A stretch of 64,000 nt of DNA from Bacteroidales bacterium (lineage in GTDB: Bacteria > Bacteroidota > Bacteroidia > Bacteroidales > F082), in the NCBI GenBank assembly GCA_030690365.1, contig JAUYGX010000057.1:1-64000 (forward strand), read 5' to 3'. The notes beneath the pieces are model-generated. The model saw only the letters and a program-made list of their open reading frames with translations. It was not told where the DNA came from and searched no databases. The translations under genes were made by a program, and so were the position numbers. Below are positions 1 to 8,431 of this stretch, one piece after another (within the stretch, counting starts at the first letter, position 1; each line of letters begins with the position of its first letter).

Positions 1-3
1 CTA

Positions 4-30
4 GTGTAACGATTACTTAATAGGTTAACT
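4..30. repeat. IS630 left terminal inverted repeat
   Basis: This 27-base end matches the reverse complement of 1093-1119 at 23 positions, the first 12 being identical (GTGTAACGATTA). The transposase stop codon (TAA, read on the minus strand at 25-27) lies inside this repeat. Confidence 0.85.
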
Positions 31-1071
31 TATTTTCAAGGGGTCTCCAGAGTATGTCCAATTAAAAGGCTTTGCTCTGGTTTTGTTGTAGGTAATAACG
101 TATTCCATTAGTTGGTCGGCAAGTTGCTCCGAAGATTTCCAAATACCGTTTTTTACAACATCTTTGGTCAATATATTAAACCACATCTCCACTTGATTGA
201 GCCATGACGAATACGTTGGTGTAAAGTGCAATTGGATTTTTCGCTTCCCGTTCAACCATTGCTTCACCTCCTTATCCTTATGAACTGAAAGATTATCAAC
301 AATAATATGTAGTTTCTTGTTTCTGTATTTACGATCAAGGTTTTTCAGGAATTTCAAAAAGTTTTCTGCATTATTTGACTTAATCGTTTTGGCAGTGACT
401 TCTCCTGTATGAACTGCTAATGCCGCAATCAATGAGACAGTGCCATTTCGTTTGTATGTGGCCGTTTGACGCTTTGGATTTCCTGCTCTCAAGGGGAGTT
501 CCGGTTGTGTTCTGTCAAGTGCTTGAATTTGTGTCTTTTCATCCACGCAAATGACCAATGCGTTTTCCGGCGGGTTCATATATAACCCAACAATGTTTAT
601 CATTTTCTCTGTAAACTCTGGGTCTCTGGGGCTTCCACACCAATATTCTGTTTTGTGAGGCTTTAAGTCTGCTTGGTTTAGTATCTGAAACACTTTAGAC
701 TGACTAACGCCGACTTCCATGGCTATCCGTCTCTGTGACCAGTTGGTATAACCTCCGGGTGGCTTGCTGCACGCCTTTTCAATTACTAAAGCTTTCTGCT
801 CTGGTGTTATTCGTTTTGGTTTTCCGCTACGTGGAGCATCCTTAAGCCCTTGTAGTCGCTCTGCCCGAAAGCGGTTGCGCCACTTGTTTACTACAGGTCT
901 GCTTTTACCTGTTAATCTTATAATCTCGTCAAGAGTCTTGCCTTCACTTGAATATAAAATAATCACTGCCCTCTCTGAATATCGTCTCTCAAGTTTCTGA
1001 GAGCGCTGCATGGTTTGAAGCTCCTGCTTTTCCTCCATGGTAAGTTCTATTGGTTGTCCTTTTCGTGCCAT
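25..1071 (-). CDS. IS630-family DDE transposase
   Basis: This 348-residue protein cuts and pastes its own element. The N-terminal third is helix-turn-helix DNA-binding sequence (around residues 30-130, with the KSRPVVNKWRNRF helix). The catalytic core shows the DDE triad in its family contexts: first Asp in VICVDEKTQ, second in HIIVDNLSVHK, and Glu in PTYSSWLNQVEMWF. Length is normal for IS630 transposases and there is no frameshift, unlike IS630 members that need programmed frameshifting. The start codon lies five bases past a TATCTTTG box, so the message may be leaderless. It is read in the same direction as the ChaN-like gene and could also receive read-through from it. Confidence 0.93.
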   Translation of the reverse strand: MARKGQPIELTMEEKQELQTMQRSQKLERRYSERAVIILYSSEGKTLDEIIRLTGKSRPVVNKWRNRFRAERLQGLKDAPRSGKPKRITPEQKALVIEKACSKPPGGYTNWSQRRIAMEVGVSQSKVFQILNQADLKPHKTEYWCGSPRDPEFTEKMINIVGLYMNPPENALVICVDEKTQIQALDRTQPELPLRAGNPKRQTATYKRNGTVSLIAALAVHTGEVTAKTIKSNNAENFLKFLKNLDRKYRNKKLHIIVDNLSVHKDKEVKQWLNGKRKIQLHFTPTYSSWLNQVEMWFNILTKDVVKNGIWKSSEQLADQLMEYVITYNKTRAKPFNWTYSGDPLKIS

Positions 1072-1075
1072 GAGG

Positions 1076-1083
1076 CAAAGATA
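1076..1083 (-). promoter_or_regulatory. Bacteroidota -7 box for the transposase
   Basis: Read on the minus strand this is TATCTTTG, a full match to TAnnTTTG, ending five bases before the transposase ATG. No convincing -33 TTTG is seen at the expected distance. Transcription from here would leave almost no leader. Confidence 0.45.
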
Positions 1084-1092
1084 GCAAATATT

Positions 1093-1119
1093 AGTTAATG
1101 TACTAACTAATCGTTACAC
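1093..1119. repeat. IS630 right terminal inverted repeat
   Basis: Inverted partner of 4-30, with 23 of 27 positions matching. Its outermost base supplies the third base of the TAG stop codon of the adjacent ChaN-like gene. Confidence 0.85.
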
Positions 1120-1982
1120 TAGTTTGTTCTGGTCATATCCTCAGGAACCACAATGATATAATCGGCCAGATGCTGATTATCAACATTCAAGGTATCAATA
1201 TTGCTTTGAACCACGGTGGTAATGGTAACGATTTTCAACCCGGGTTTGTATTGATTCAGGTGCCAGATGATACTTTCTTTGTTATCAGAATGATAGCTTC
1301 CGTTGTAATGGATAAACAATTTGTCCTTGGGGGTATTCAGCGAAATCTGATAGGCCATGGTGGCATCCTTAAGCGCCTGCGATTTTGGAAGATTGGGATT
1401 ATTATGGCCCATGTCTTTCATTTCTTTCATAATGCTGGCATAACAAGCCACCGTAGAATCGTAGGCAATTGGAAGCGGAGCCATGTACGATTTGGCTTCG
1501 GCCGACAGATATTCAAGGGTATCAAGTCCTTGTTTGTAAACCAACGACGCATATCGGCGTGGGACATTGGTAGCCACAAAATAAATACTGCTGTCTTTGG
1601 CAAATTTTACCAATGGTTTGTAATCGGTTTTGTAGTTGGGCCAAAGGCGTGCTTCTTTTTCAAAGCTGCTCTCCGAAATCTGATCATTTAAGTACTCATT
1701 TAACAACAGTTGGTTATCGGCTTCAAACATCTCGGCTCCTATCATGATATTTCCATTTTTACGCTCATACAGGTCTTTGGTAATTTCAAGCTCAAGCCAG
1801 TGCGAAATGGGGTTGTCGTGCTGTTCGCCAAAAAACACCACATCTGCATCCTGTAACAATTCCAGCATTATTGCATAATTCACCTGATTACCGTCGGTAT
1901 CAACGAGGCGGTATGCAGGTTTGTCGGGAGTAAAAGAAGCAAGTGAAATTAAAGTCAGTGTTAAAATGAATAGTTTTTTCAT
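1119..1982 (-). CDS. ChaN-like (Tiki superfamily) lipoprotein/haem-binding family protein
   Basis: This 287-residue exported protein has a short N-terminal signal sequence (MKKLFILTLTLISLASF). The diagnostic motif of ChaN-like proteins, GEQHDNPISHWLELEITK, lies around residues 50-70; its conserved Glu and His residues bind metal or haem in the family. Family members are tied to iron/haem uptake or to Tiki-type peptidase folds, and the exact role here is unknown. It is the last gene of the minus-strand run that starts at rnpA. Its C-terminus (IIVVPEDMTRTN) looks like the natural family end, so the IS630 insertion in the stop codon has not shortened it: TAG is restored from the TA duplication plus the terminal IS base. 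Confidence 0.82.
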   Translation of the reverse strand: MKKLFILTLTLISLASFTPDKPAYRLVDTDGNQVNYAIMLELLQDADVVFFGEQHDNPISHWLELEITKDLYERKNGNIMIGAEMFEADNQLLLNEYLNDQISESSFEKEARLWPNYKTDYKPLVKFAKDSSIYFVATNVPRRYASLVYKQGLDTLEYLSAEAKSYMAPLPIAYDSTVACYASIMKEMKDMGHNNPNLPKSQALKDATMAYQISLNTPKDKLFIHYNGSYHSDNKESIIWHLNQYKPGLKIVTITTVVQSNIDTLNVDNQHLADYIIVVPEDMTRTN

Positions 1983-2051
1983 GAGTCTTTAGTTATATCA
2001 ATTTTACAAATAATTTATCGGTCGTTCACCGGGTTCGTAACCAGGAGTATT

Positions 2052-2552
2052 TTACAGGTGATTTACCTTCTTCAGTTTTTCTTCATGGAAAAGCATTGGC
2101 AACAACTGATCGATACCAACTACAGCTTGTGTAATCCCTTCATCTCCTCTCATAACCACCCTGATTACCTCTTTCTGTCCTTTTTCCACTTCGGCCATTA
2201 CCTGTCGGCAGGCACCACAAGGGGTTACGGGATAAGTAGTTGTAAATCGGTCGCTTCTGGCGGTTATCGCAACGGCAAGCACCGGGACACCCGGAAAAGT
2301 GGATTGTGCATGAAACAGAGCAACCCGTTCGGCACACATGCCCGAAGGATAGGCTGCATTTTCCTGGTTGCTGCCAAGCACGGTTTCACCATTGGCCAAC
2401 TTTACAGCCGCTCCCACATGAAATTCAGAATATGGTGCATACGAACCCTTTAGAGCCTCCTCTGCCTTGGCCAACAAAGCAGAATCCGCATTAGAAAGGG
2501 CTTCATCAGCACCGTATTCTTCTATATTGATGGTTATTGATTTTACATTCAT
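2052..2552 (-). CDS. cdd: Cytidine deaminase
   Basis: The enzyme hydrolyses cytidine and deoxycytidine to uridine and deoxyuridine in pyrimidine salvage. The 166-residue protein carries the homotetrameric CDA zinc site: a Cys and the catalytic Glu in SGMCAERVALF, and two further Cys in PCGACRQ. Substrate residues sit in SYAPYSEFHVGAAV and the NQENAAYPSG loop. About 20 residues precede the first core helix, a common variation. It lies 29 bases downstream of the O-antigen-ligase-like gene on the same strand, so it is probably co-transcribed with the rnpA-yidD-protease run, with no functional link to those genes. Confidence 0.95.
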   Translation of the reverse strand: MNVKSITINIEEYGADEALSNADSALLAKAEEALKGSYAPYSEFHVGAAVKLANGETVLGSNQENAAYPSGMCAERVALFHAQSTFPGVPVLAVAITARSDRFTTTYPVTPCGACRQVMAEVEKGQKEVIRVVMRGDEGITQAVVGIDQLLPMLFHEEKLKKVNHL

Positions 2553-2581
2553 CTTTTTCAGATTTAATGCTAAAGTACAAT

Positions 2582-4255
2582 TTATTCCTGATTACCAATC
2601 TGCCAAATGTTGGGTTCCCGCTTACGGCCAAACAGCAATAACGAGAAAAAGAAGGCAAACAAGGTGGCTCCGGCCTGGGTTTCGATGGTATCATCAGAGA
2701 ACATCGAAATCACAATCATTAAGAAAAAAGCGTTGAAAAAATAGTCGTGGAAAGCACCGGTTTTTATTCCGGGATAAACCAATGCAAATATAAACCACAC
2801 AAGGCCCAACCAACCAAATGCCACAGCTATCCCCAGAAACTGATTATGAGCATGATACCGATATTGTATCTCTAAAGGCGTGTTCATTTCTTCATACTGA
2901 CGGTTGAATGCATCCTCCAGGTCACCTGTTCCCACTCCATAGATCAGGTTATTCTTAATAATCCCAATGGAGGCCCTTATGTACTCAATTCGCTGCATGG
3001 TACTGCTACCACTTGGATTTCCGGTTTTTTGATATACCTCATACCCTTTCAGTATTTTTAAAATACGCACCCGCAAACCGGGCGATTTAATATAATGTAT
3101 GTTGGCGGTACCCTGTTCGATGGTTTTGACATCCCATTCGGTTAACGCATTTACCCCATCGACATCCTTCCGAAGGTCCTTCGAGGTGAGGTACCTGATT
3201 AATGTGGCCTCAACGGGATAACCTTCCCTGGTGAGTCCATCAAACTGAAGTTTACTCCTTCTGTTCCAGGCATCTGCCAGTTCAGAGGGACAAACATACA
3301 AGCCCACATAACGTCCATCTTCCACCTGGGAGGTATCATGAAGGTATGGATTGCCAAGAGAGGTAAATTTTTCCAGCTTGGCGTAATCGATTGTTGGTGG
3401 TGTAGTGGCCTGAACAACCGTTCTCCAAACCTCAAAAACAAATAACAAAGGAATTGCAATGGTAATCCCAATGATCGCCACACGTACAAGACGAAACCTG
3501 GTTTTTAGCAATAGCCAGATTAAATATCCAACGCTGCCAGCCACCAATATGACGATGCTAGTGATGGCTTCAAGCAGAAACAAAAATGAAATAAACCAGA
3601 CAATTAACACAATAAAAAGAACCCGATGCCAAAATCGGAATTGGCGGTCGTGGAAGGTAAAATAAACAAGGATAAATACACCAAAACTTACACTTAATCC
3701 AAATCGGATGGGTGAAATGAAGGGTGAAATCTCTCTAATATCCACATACTTACCAGTAATCAGCAAACCGGCACTCACCAAAGTGCCCACTAAAACTGAA
3801 GCCAGAAAAAACAACAGCAACATCTTAAACATGCGGAAAGGCAGAGGTTTCATGGTAGATAAAACTATTGGAAGCAAGAGCAAGGGTAATTTTACCCGCA
3901 AGTCCTTTAAGGCATAATCGAAATTTTGGGTATGCAACAATCCAATGAGGTGGATGAGGTAGATTGAAACCAGCACCACGGCCGCACGGTTGTGGAAAAA
4001 CAAGGTGATCTTCTCCACAAAATTATCGCCCGCAAGCTTAAAGACATAATGAATGAAATGGTAAAACCCTTTAAAGGGACCACAAAACCTGAAGAATCTT
4101 AACGAAATTCTAAATGAAAATCCAGCCCATATCCACAATCCCAAGAGCGCAAACTCACTCACACTCATCGCGTATTTCGACAATGGGATGCTCACGGCGA
4201 GCATCACCAGTGCGACAAAATAGGCAAGTGAGTGGATGTTTGTCCCGGAATTCAT
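2582..4255 (-). CDS. O-antigen ligase family (Wzy_C) membrane protein
   Basis: This 557-residue polytopic inner-membrane protein has many hydrophobic segments in its first 260 residues, a periplasmic domain of roughly 150 residues, then two to four more membrane segments. The Wzy_C signature is visible near the end: GVGTGDLED, then YRYHAHNQFLGIAVAFGWLG, where the loop His and Asn are family hallmarks. Such proteins are O-antigen ligases or polymerases that act on undecaprenyl-linked glycans. Which of the two cannot be decided here, as no glycan cluster is adjacent. In T9SS organisms a ligase of this family can build the anionic LPS that anchors cargo, but that link is only inference. It follows the S41 protease by 15 bases. 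Confidence 0.8.
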   Translation of the reverse strand: MNSGTNIHSLAYFVALVMLAVSIPLSKYAMSVSEFALLGLWIWAGFSFRISLRFFRFCGPFKGFYHFIHYVFKLAGDNFVEKITLFFHNRAAVVLVSIYLIHLIGLLHTQNFDYALKDLRVKLPLLLLPIVLSTMKPLPFRMFKMLLLFFLASVLVGTLVSAGLLITGKYVDIREISPFISPIRFGLSVSFGVFILVYFTFHDRQFRFWHRVLFIVLIVWFISFLFLLEAITSIVILVAGSVGYLIWLLLKTRFRLVRVAIIGITIAIPLLFVFEVWRTVVQATTPPTIDYAKLEKFTSLGNPYLHDTSQVEDGRYVGLYVCPSELADAWNRRSKLQFDGLTREGYPVEATLIRYLTSKDLRKDVDGVNALTEWDVKTIEQGTANIHYIKSPGLRVRILKILKGYEVYQKTGNPSGSSTMQRIEYIRASIGIIKNNLIYGVGTGDLEDAFNRQYEEMNTPLEIQYRYHAHNQFLGIAVAFGWLGLVWFIFALVYPGIKTGAFHDYFFNAFFLMIVISMFSDDTIETQAGATLFAFFFSLLLFGRKREPNIWQIGNQE

Positions 4256-4270
4256 CTTCTCTGGATTATA

Positions 4271-5956
4271 CTATTTAGAAGCATCGGTTTTTTTGGCCAC
4301 ATAGGTACCATTCAGAATAGAATCGTACACTGCCTTATTATCTAGTATATCAACAGCATCCTTTATTGCCGGATCATTTTCAAGTGCCGCTTCAATCTTC
4401 CCTTTTTGATAATAATACCGGGTAATAATTTCTACCCTGATCATTTCTTCGATTTCCGACCTGTGTTTATCGATGTCTTTTTTCTTTTCTTCCCTGATTA
4501 ACTCTTTGAGTGAGGTAAGCTGATCATTTATGGCTGGCAGATAAGATTCCCTGGTTGCACTTGATTCCATCTGTGCCAACAGGGCTTCCGTTTCGGTATG
4601 ATAATCGAATGCCTGGGAGGTAACAAATGCTTTAAATTCACCAAACAGACTATCCGAAACCTGAAACTCATCAACAGGTGGAATGCTGTCGTGCTCCAGA
4701 ACATAATTGTTAACAAACCTGAAGATATAGTTCTGAGCATATAAATCGCCACTGATTTGACTAAACGACCTGCTTTCAACTTTCACATCCGGCATTATTC
4801 CTCCCCCATCGTACACGGTTCGTCCGGCACGGGTTTTAAAGGCAGATATTAAAGAGTCGGGGACCTTTTTCGCCGCATAATCGTGGTCTTCGCGGAAATA
4901 ATCGATGGCCTGAATACAGCGCCCGCTTGGGATATAGTATTTGGCTACCGTGATTTTTACTTTTGAATTATAGGGCAAATTCACAATATTTTGCACCAGA
5001 CCTTTGCCGTATGTACGCTCGCCCATAATGACGCCCCGATCGAGATCCTGAATGGAGCCAGCCACAATTTCAGAAGCCGAAGCACTGTTATCGTCAACCA
5101 AAATAACCAGTGGGATGTTGCCGTCAATCTCTTTGTTTCGGGTAACATGCGTCTGAACACTGGCCCTGGTTTTTCCTTTGGTGGTGACTACCAGTTCATT
5201 TTTAGGTTCAAATATATTGACAATATCCACCGCTTCATTCAGCAGACCACCTCCATTTCCGCGTAAATCCAAAATAATCCCTTTCAGTGTGCCTTCAGAA
5301 GCCAACTTTGAAAAGGCATTTTTAACATCCAGGGCTGAGTTGGGATTAAACTGCGAAAGGCTGATGTAGCCAATACCATCACTCACATAACCACTGTAGG
5401 GGATGTTTGGGATTTTGATTTTCTCACGTACAATTGAAACTTGTTGGGTAAGTGAATCACCATATCTTTTAACAACCAAATCGCAGGTCGAACCTGGTAC
5501 GCCCTTCAATTTCTCGCTTACCTGGTTGGTATTTTTTCCTTTGGCCGATTCGCCATTGATGCTGATGATTTCGTCACCAGCTTTCAACCCTGCCTTCTGA
5601 GCTGGAAAATCCTCGTAAGGCTCTGAAATGATCACGTAATCGCCTTGTTGCTGAATCAGGGCTCCGATTCCACCATATTCACCTTTTGTCATCAGCTCAA
5701 AATCCTCGAGTTTCGACTCGGGAACATACACGGTAAACGGATCGAGTTTTTCGAGCATGGCATTGATAGCCGTAGTATTTAAATCGCCGGGGTTGATGTT
5801 GTCGGCATAGTTAATATTGAGCTGCCGCAGCAGATCGGCGTAAATTTCCAGATTTTTAGCGATCTCGAAATTATTTTTTTCCTGTGCACTGACGGTAAAT
5901 GTAGTCAGAAACAAGAACATTAAAAACACATATTGCAATTGGCGCGTTGGTTTCAT
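4271..5956 (-). CDS. S41 family C-terminal processing peptidase (CtpA-like)
   Basis: This is an exported serine protease of the tail-specific type, 561 residues. It begins with a signal peptide ending near TTFTVSAQ. A PDZ domain spans about residues 85-165 (GEYGGIGALI, AGLKAGDEIISINGE). The S41 catalytic domain follows, with the nucleophile Ser in DDNSASASEIVAGS (about residue 295) and the general-base Lys in ERTYGKGLVQ (about residue 318). About 170 helical, charged residues follow the protease core, typical of the long Bacteroidota forms. It probably trims or degrades periplasmic proteins by their C-termini. It lies 12 bases after yidD and 15 before the ligase-like gene. Confidence 0.92.
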   Translation of the reverse strand: MKPTRQLQYVFLMFLFLTTFTVSAQEKNNFEIAKNLEIYADLLRQLNINYADNINPGDLNTTAINAMLEKLDPFTVYVPESKLEDFELMTKGEYGGIGALIQQQGDYVIISEPYEDFPAQKAGLKAGDEIISINGESAKGKNTNQVSEKLKGVPGSTCDLVVKRYGDSLTQQVSIVREKIKIPNIPYSGYVSDGIGYISLSQFNPNSALDVKNAFSKLASEGTLKGIILDLRGNGGGLLNEAVDIVNIFEPKNELVVTTKGKTRASVQTHVTRNKEIDGNIPLVILVDDNSASASEIVAGSIQDLDRGVIMGERTYGKGLVQNIVNLPYNSKVKITVAKYYIPSGRCIQAIDYFREDHDYAAKKVPDSLISAFKTRAGRTVYDGGGIMPDVKVESRSFSQISGDLYAQNYIFRFVNNYVLEHDSIPPVDEFQVSDSLFGEFKAFVTSQAFDYHTETEALLAQMESSATRESYLPAINDQLTSLKELIREEKKKDIDKHRSEIEEMIRVEIITRYYYQKGKIEAALENDPAIKDAVDILDNKAVYDSILNGTYVAKKTDASK

Positions 5957-5968
5957 ATTTAAAAAATT

Positions 5969-6190
5969 TTAAGGTACGGGGTCGTAACCGCTTCCTCCCC
6001 AGGGATTACACGATGATATTCGTTTTATGGAGAGCCACCCGCCTTTAAATGGTCCGTGTTTTTGTAGCGCTTCGATGCTATAACTAGAGCAAGTCGGGGT
6101 ATAACGGCACGATCGGCCAAGAAATGGAGATAAAGTATATTGGTAGACCCGAATCATCAATATTAAAAAACCAGCCAATATTTTCTTCAT
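5969..6190 (-). CDS. yidD: Membrane protein insertion efficiency factor YidD
   Basis: This 73-residue protein helps YidC-dependent insertion of inner-membrane proteins. It shows the full family pattern: an amphipathic N-terminal helix ([16 protein letters not shown]), the [14 protein letters not shown] core with conserved Cys residues, and the [17 protein letters not shown] ending. It starts four bases after the rnpA stop, the classic rnpA-yidD arrangement. rpmH and yidC, often nearby in other phyla, are not in the window. Confidence 0.95.
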   Translation of the reverse strand: MKKILAGFLILMIRVYQYTLSPFLGRSCRYTPTCSSYSIEALQKHGPFKGGWLSIKRISSCNPWGGSGYDPVP

Positions 6191-6194
6191 TCCT

Positions 6195-6572
6195 TCACTT
6201 TAATCTTTGCAAAACTAGGATTAATTTCTTTTCTATTTCTGCCTGCGTCAGAATAGTTTTACCTACGTAAACGAATCCAACAAGCAGTTGTTGTGCCGCT
6301 TGGCCACGTTTTTCCCACAACCGATGTTTATTGGTACGATAGGCCTCACGAATCAGACGTTTAACACGGTTCCGATCGACAGCCTGTTTAAAAACCCTTT
6401 TCGGTACCACTACCAATATCTGAACAGGTGGAAAAACATGGTTCGGATTTTCCATATACACCACCTTGAACGGATATACAAACATCGATTCACCCCGCTC
6501 AAACAAGTTGTCAATCAACACAACACTATTTAATCGTTCTGCTTTTTTAAATGTATATCTGGTCGCTTCCAT
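6195..6572 (-). CDS. rnpA: Ribonuclease P protein component
   Basis: This is the small basic protein subunit of RNase P, which matures tRNA 5' ends together with the rnpB RNA. The RNR signature is clear ([15 protein letters not shown], about residues 72-86), preceded by the [11 protein letters not shown] strand. Length is 125 residues, standard for the family. The ATG at 6570-6572 is preceded by about 280 bases with no gene. It heads the minus-strand run to the ChaN-like gene. Confidence 0.95.
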   Translation of the reverse strand: MEATRYTFKKAERLNSVVLIDNLFERGESMFVYPFKVVYMENPNHVFPPVQILVVVPKRVFKQAVDRNRVKRLIREAYRTNKHRLWEKRGQAAQQLLVGFVYVGKTILTQAEIEKKLILVLQRLK

Positions 6573-6850
6573 TCAAAGGTATATGTTGAACTCAAAAATC
6601 AAAAGCCGGATGCTGGAAGTAATTTTCAATTTCATGCAAAAATACGGTTTCATTCCGATTAAGCAACCACCCCTTCTGTTATAGGTATTTCTATCTGATT
6701 AAGAGATTATTATCCTGGTTTTTATTCCTAACAACAGCCTCTTCCCGGCAGTCCTTTTCAACAGAATGAATCTCCGGTCAAAAAAAAAACGTGAGAGGGG
6801 CAGGTATTTGAGTTGCTTTTCCTAATTTCGGGGCTTCTAAAAAACACACC

Positions 6851-8161
6851 ATGATCAAAAAACCCCGGTTATCCTTTTGGCAAATCTGGAACATGAGTTT
6901 CGGCTTTCTGGGAATACAGTTTGGCTTTGCATTACAAAATGCGAATGCATCCCGAATTCTGCAAACATTTGGCGCTGATGTAGAACACCTCAACTGGTTT
7001 TGGCTTGTTGCACCCCTCACCGGGATGATCGTTCAACCCATTATCGGGTATTTCAGCGACAAAACCTGGAATAAATTTGGAAGAAGAAGACCCTATTTTC
7101 TGGCAGGAGCCTTTTTAACCAGCATGGCTTTAATTTTGATGCCCAATGCTCCGCACCTGGCTTCCTGGATAGCACCCATGTTTGTGGGGGGAGGTTTATT
7201 GATGATTATGGATGCATCCATCAACATTTCCATGGAACCGTTCAGGGCACTGGTAGCCGACAAACTACCCGACGAACAGCATGCCTTGGGTTTTTCGATG
7301 CAAACGCTCCTCATTGGAATTGGTGCCGTGGTGGGATCGTGGCTTCCTTACATGCTGGGCAACTGGCTGGGTGTTCCAACCGAGGCAGCCCATGCCGGAT
7401 TGGTTCCTCCAAACGTTGTGTGGTCGTTTTATATTGGAGCTGCCGTACTGATCTCTTCCATTATCTGGACGGTGATTACCACCACAGAATATCCTCCTGA
7501 TTATTATGAGGACGACACATTGGTTGAAGAAAAAACAAAAGTAAAGTTTACCATTCCAAAAACAATGTGGCAACTTTTGTTGGTCCAGTTTTTTTCGTGG
7601 TTTGCGCTCTTTAGTATGTGGGTATACACCACGCCTGCCGTAGCCAGACATTTCTACGGCGCCATCGACCCTGCATCAGAGGCTTATCAGGAAGCAGGAA
7701 ACTGGGTGGGCATTCTATTCGGGGTTTATAATGGAGTGTCTGCCATCATAGCACTTTCGTTACCCAAAATGGCCAAAAAACTCGGGAGAAGAACCACACA
7801 TGCGTTGGCTCTTACGTTGGGAGGAATTTCGTTTATCTCCTTCTTGTTTTTTACCGATCCGGTATATTTAATTATACCCATGATAGGAATCGGCATTGCC
7901 TGGGGAAGTATCCTGTCGATGCCTTACGCCATGCTTGCCAACTCAATCCCCCCCAAACAAATGGGTGTTTTTATGGGCCTGTTTAACATGTCCATCACCA
8001 TCCCTCAGATTATAAATGGTGTTTTTGGCGGGTTTATTTTAACCTTCGCCTTTCAGGGTGATCCAATCTATTCCATTGTCATGGCAGGGGTTTTGATGAT
8101 TTTAGGAGCCGTCAGCACCTTCTTCGTTCAGGATAAACTGGATGAAAAGATGATGAAATAA
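6851..8161 (+). CDS. MFS sugar transporter, SLC45/maltose-importer type
   Basis: This 436-residue, 12-helix major facilitator protein has the MFS motif between helices 2 and 3 (GYFSDKTWNKFGRRRPYF). The N-terminal pattern LSFWQIWNMSFGFLGIQFGFALQNANASRI and the charged central loop are typical of SLC45-like sugar:proton symporters that Bacteroidota place beside maltose or related disaccharide enzymes. It lies just upstream of a GH65/HAD fusion on the same strand, so it probably imports the alpha-glucoside that the fusion cleaves. A ten-adenine run sits about 60 bases upstream of the start in non-coding DNA. The substrate is inferred from context only. Confidence 0.85.
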   Translation: MIKKPRLSFWQIWNMSFGFLGIQFGFALQNANASRILQTFGADVEHLNWFWLVAPLTGMIVQPIIGYFSDKTWNKFGRRRPYFLAGAFLTSMALILMPNAPHLASWIAPMFVGGGLLMIMDASINISMEPFRALVADKLPDEQHALGFSMQTLLIGIGAVVGSWLPYMLGNWLGVPTEAAHAGLVPPNVVWSFYIGAAVLISSIIWTVITTTEYPPDYYEDDTLVEEKTKVKFTIPKTMWQLLLVQFFSWFALFSMWVYTTPAVARHFYGAIDPASEAYQEAGNWVGILFGVYNGVSAIIALSLPKMAKKLGRRTTHALALTLGGISFISFLFFTDPVYLIIPMIGIGIAWGSILSMPYAMLANSIPPKQMGVFMGLFNMSITIPQIINGVFGGFILTFAFQGDPIYSIVMAGVLMILGAVSTFFVQDKLDEKMMK

Positions 8162-8166
8162 AAGGC

Positions 8167-8358
8167 TTAAGGTCGACCCGGATTCAGGTTCTTGTTTATT
8201 TCAGATCGAATCAGGGCCTGTTTATTTTTCTTTCGGTCAACCTGCACACGTTTGAAATATGCAATATCACTATCCAAATTGACTATCTGAATTTTTAGAC
8301 TTAATTTCACGCAGTAAAAATCGCCGCAGTTACCATCAATAATGCGATCTTTGCACAC
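8167..8358 (-). CDS. Uncertain small open frame or gene remnant
   Basis: A 63-codon frame starts at a GTG (8356-8358) and ends five bases from the transporter stop, convergent with it. The frame stays open upstream to about 8421, nearly to the next gene, but without an ATG. The residues look protein-like (SLKIQIVNLDSDIAYFKRV, three Cys) but match no family I recognise. It occupies the spacer where the promoter of the HAD-GH65 gene could lie. It may be a decayed gene end or chance. Confidence 0.2.
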   Translation of the reverse strand: MCKDRIIDGNCGDFYCVKLSLKIQIVNLDSDIAYFKRVQVDRKKNKQALIRSEINKNLNPGRP

Positions 8359-8431
8359 TATTTTATTGGATTTGATAACGACCGAATCCCTTTTGGTGAA
8401 ATTATTTTTAAATACTTCTATTTACTGAACA

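Larger units (their letters stand above)
2..1121 (-). mobile_element. IS630-family insertion sequence, complete
   Basis: A single transposase gene is bounded by imperfect terminal inverted repeats that begin GTGTAACGATTA at both ends. Each end is flanked by TA, the target dinucleotide that IS630/Tc1-type elements duplicate; the TA copies are at 2-3 and 1120-1121 and the element proper is 4-1119. Only one base of left flank is visible. The right TA lies inside the stop codon of the neighbouring ChaN-like gene. The transposase is intact, so the element may be active. Confidence 0.9.

Noticed and set aside
1170-1691. 173-codon plus-strand frame opposite the ChaN-like gene
   Set aside because: Fully antisense to a recognised gene, with no family motif or upstream promoter box; a frame shadow.
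6781-6850. A10 run before the SLC45-type importer
   Set aside because: Lies in non-coding DNA, so it cannot cause frame switching; treated as spacer composition.
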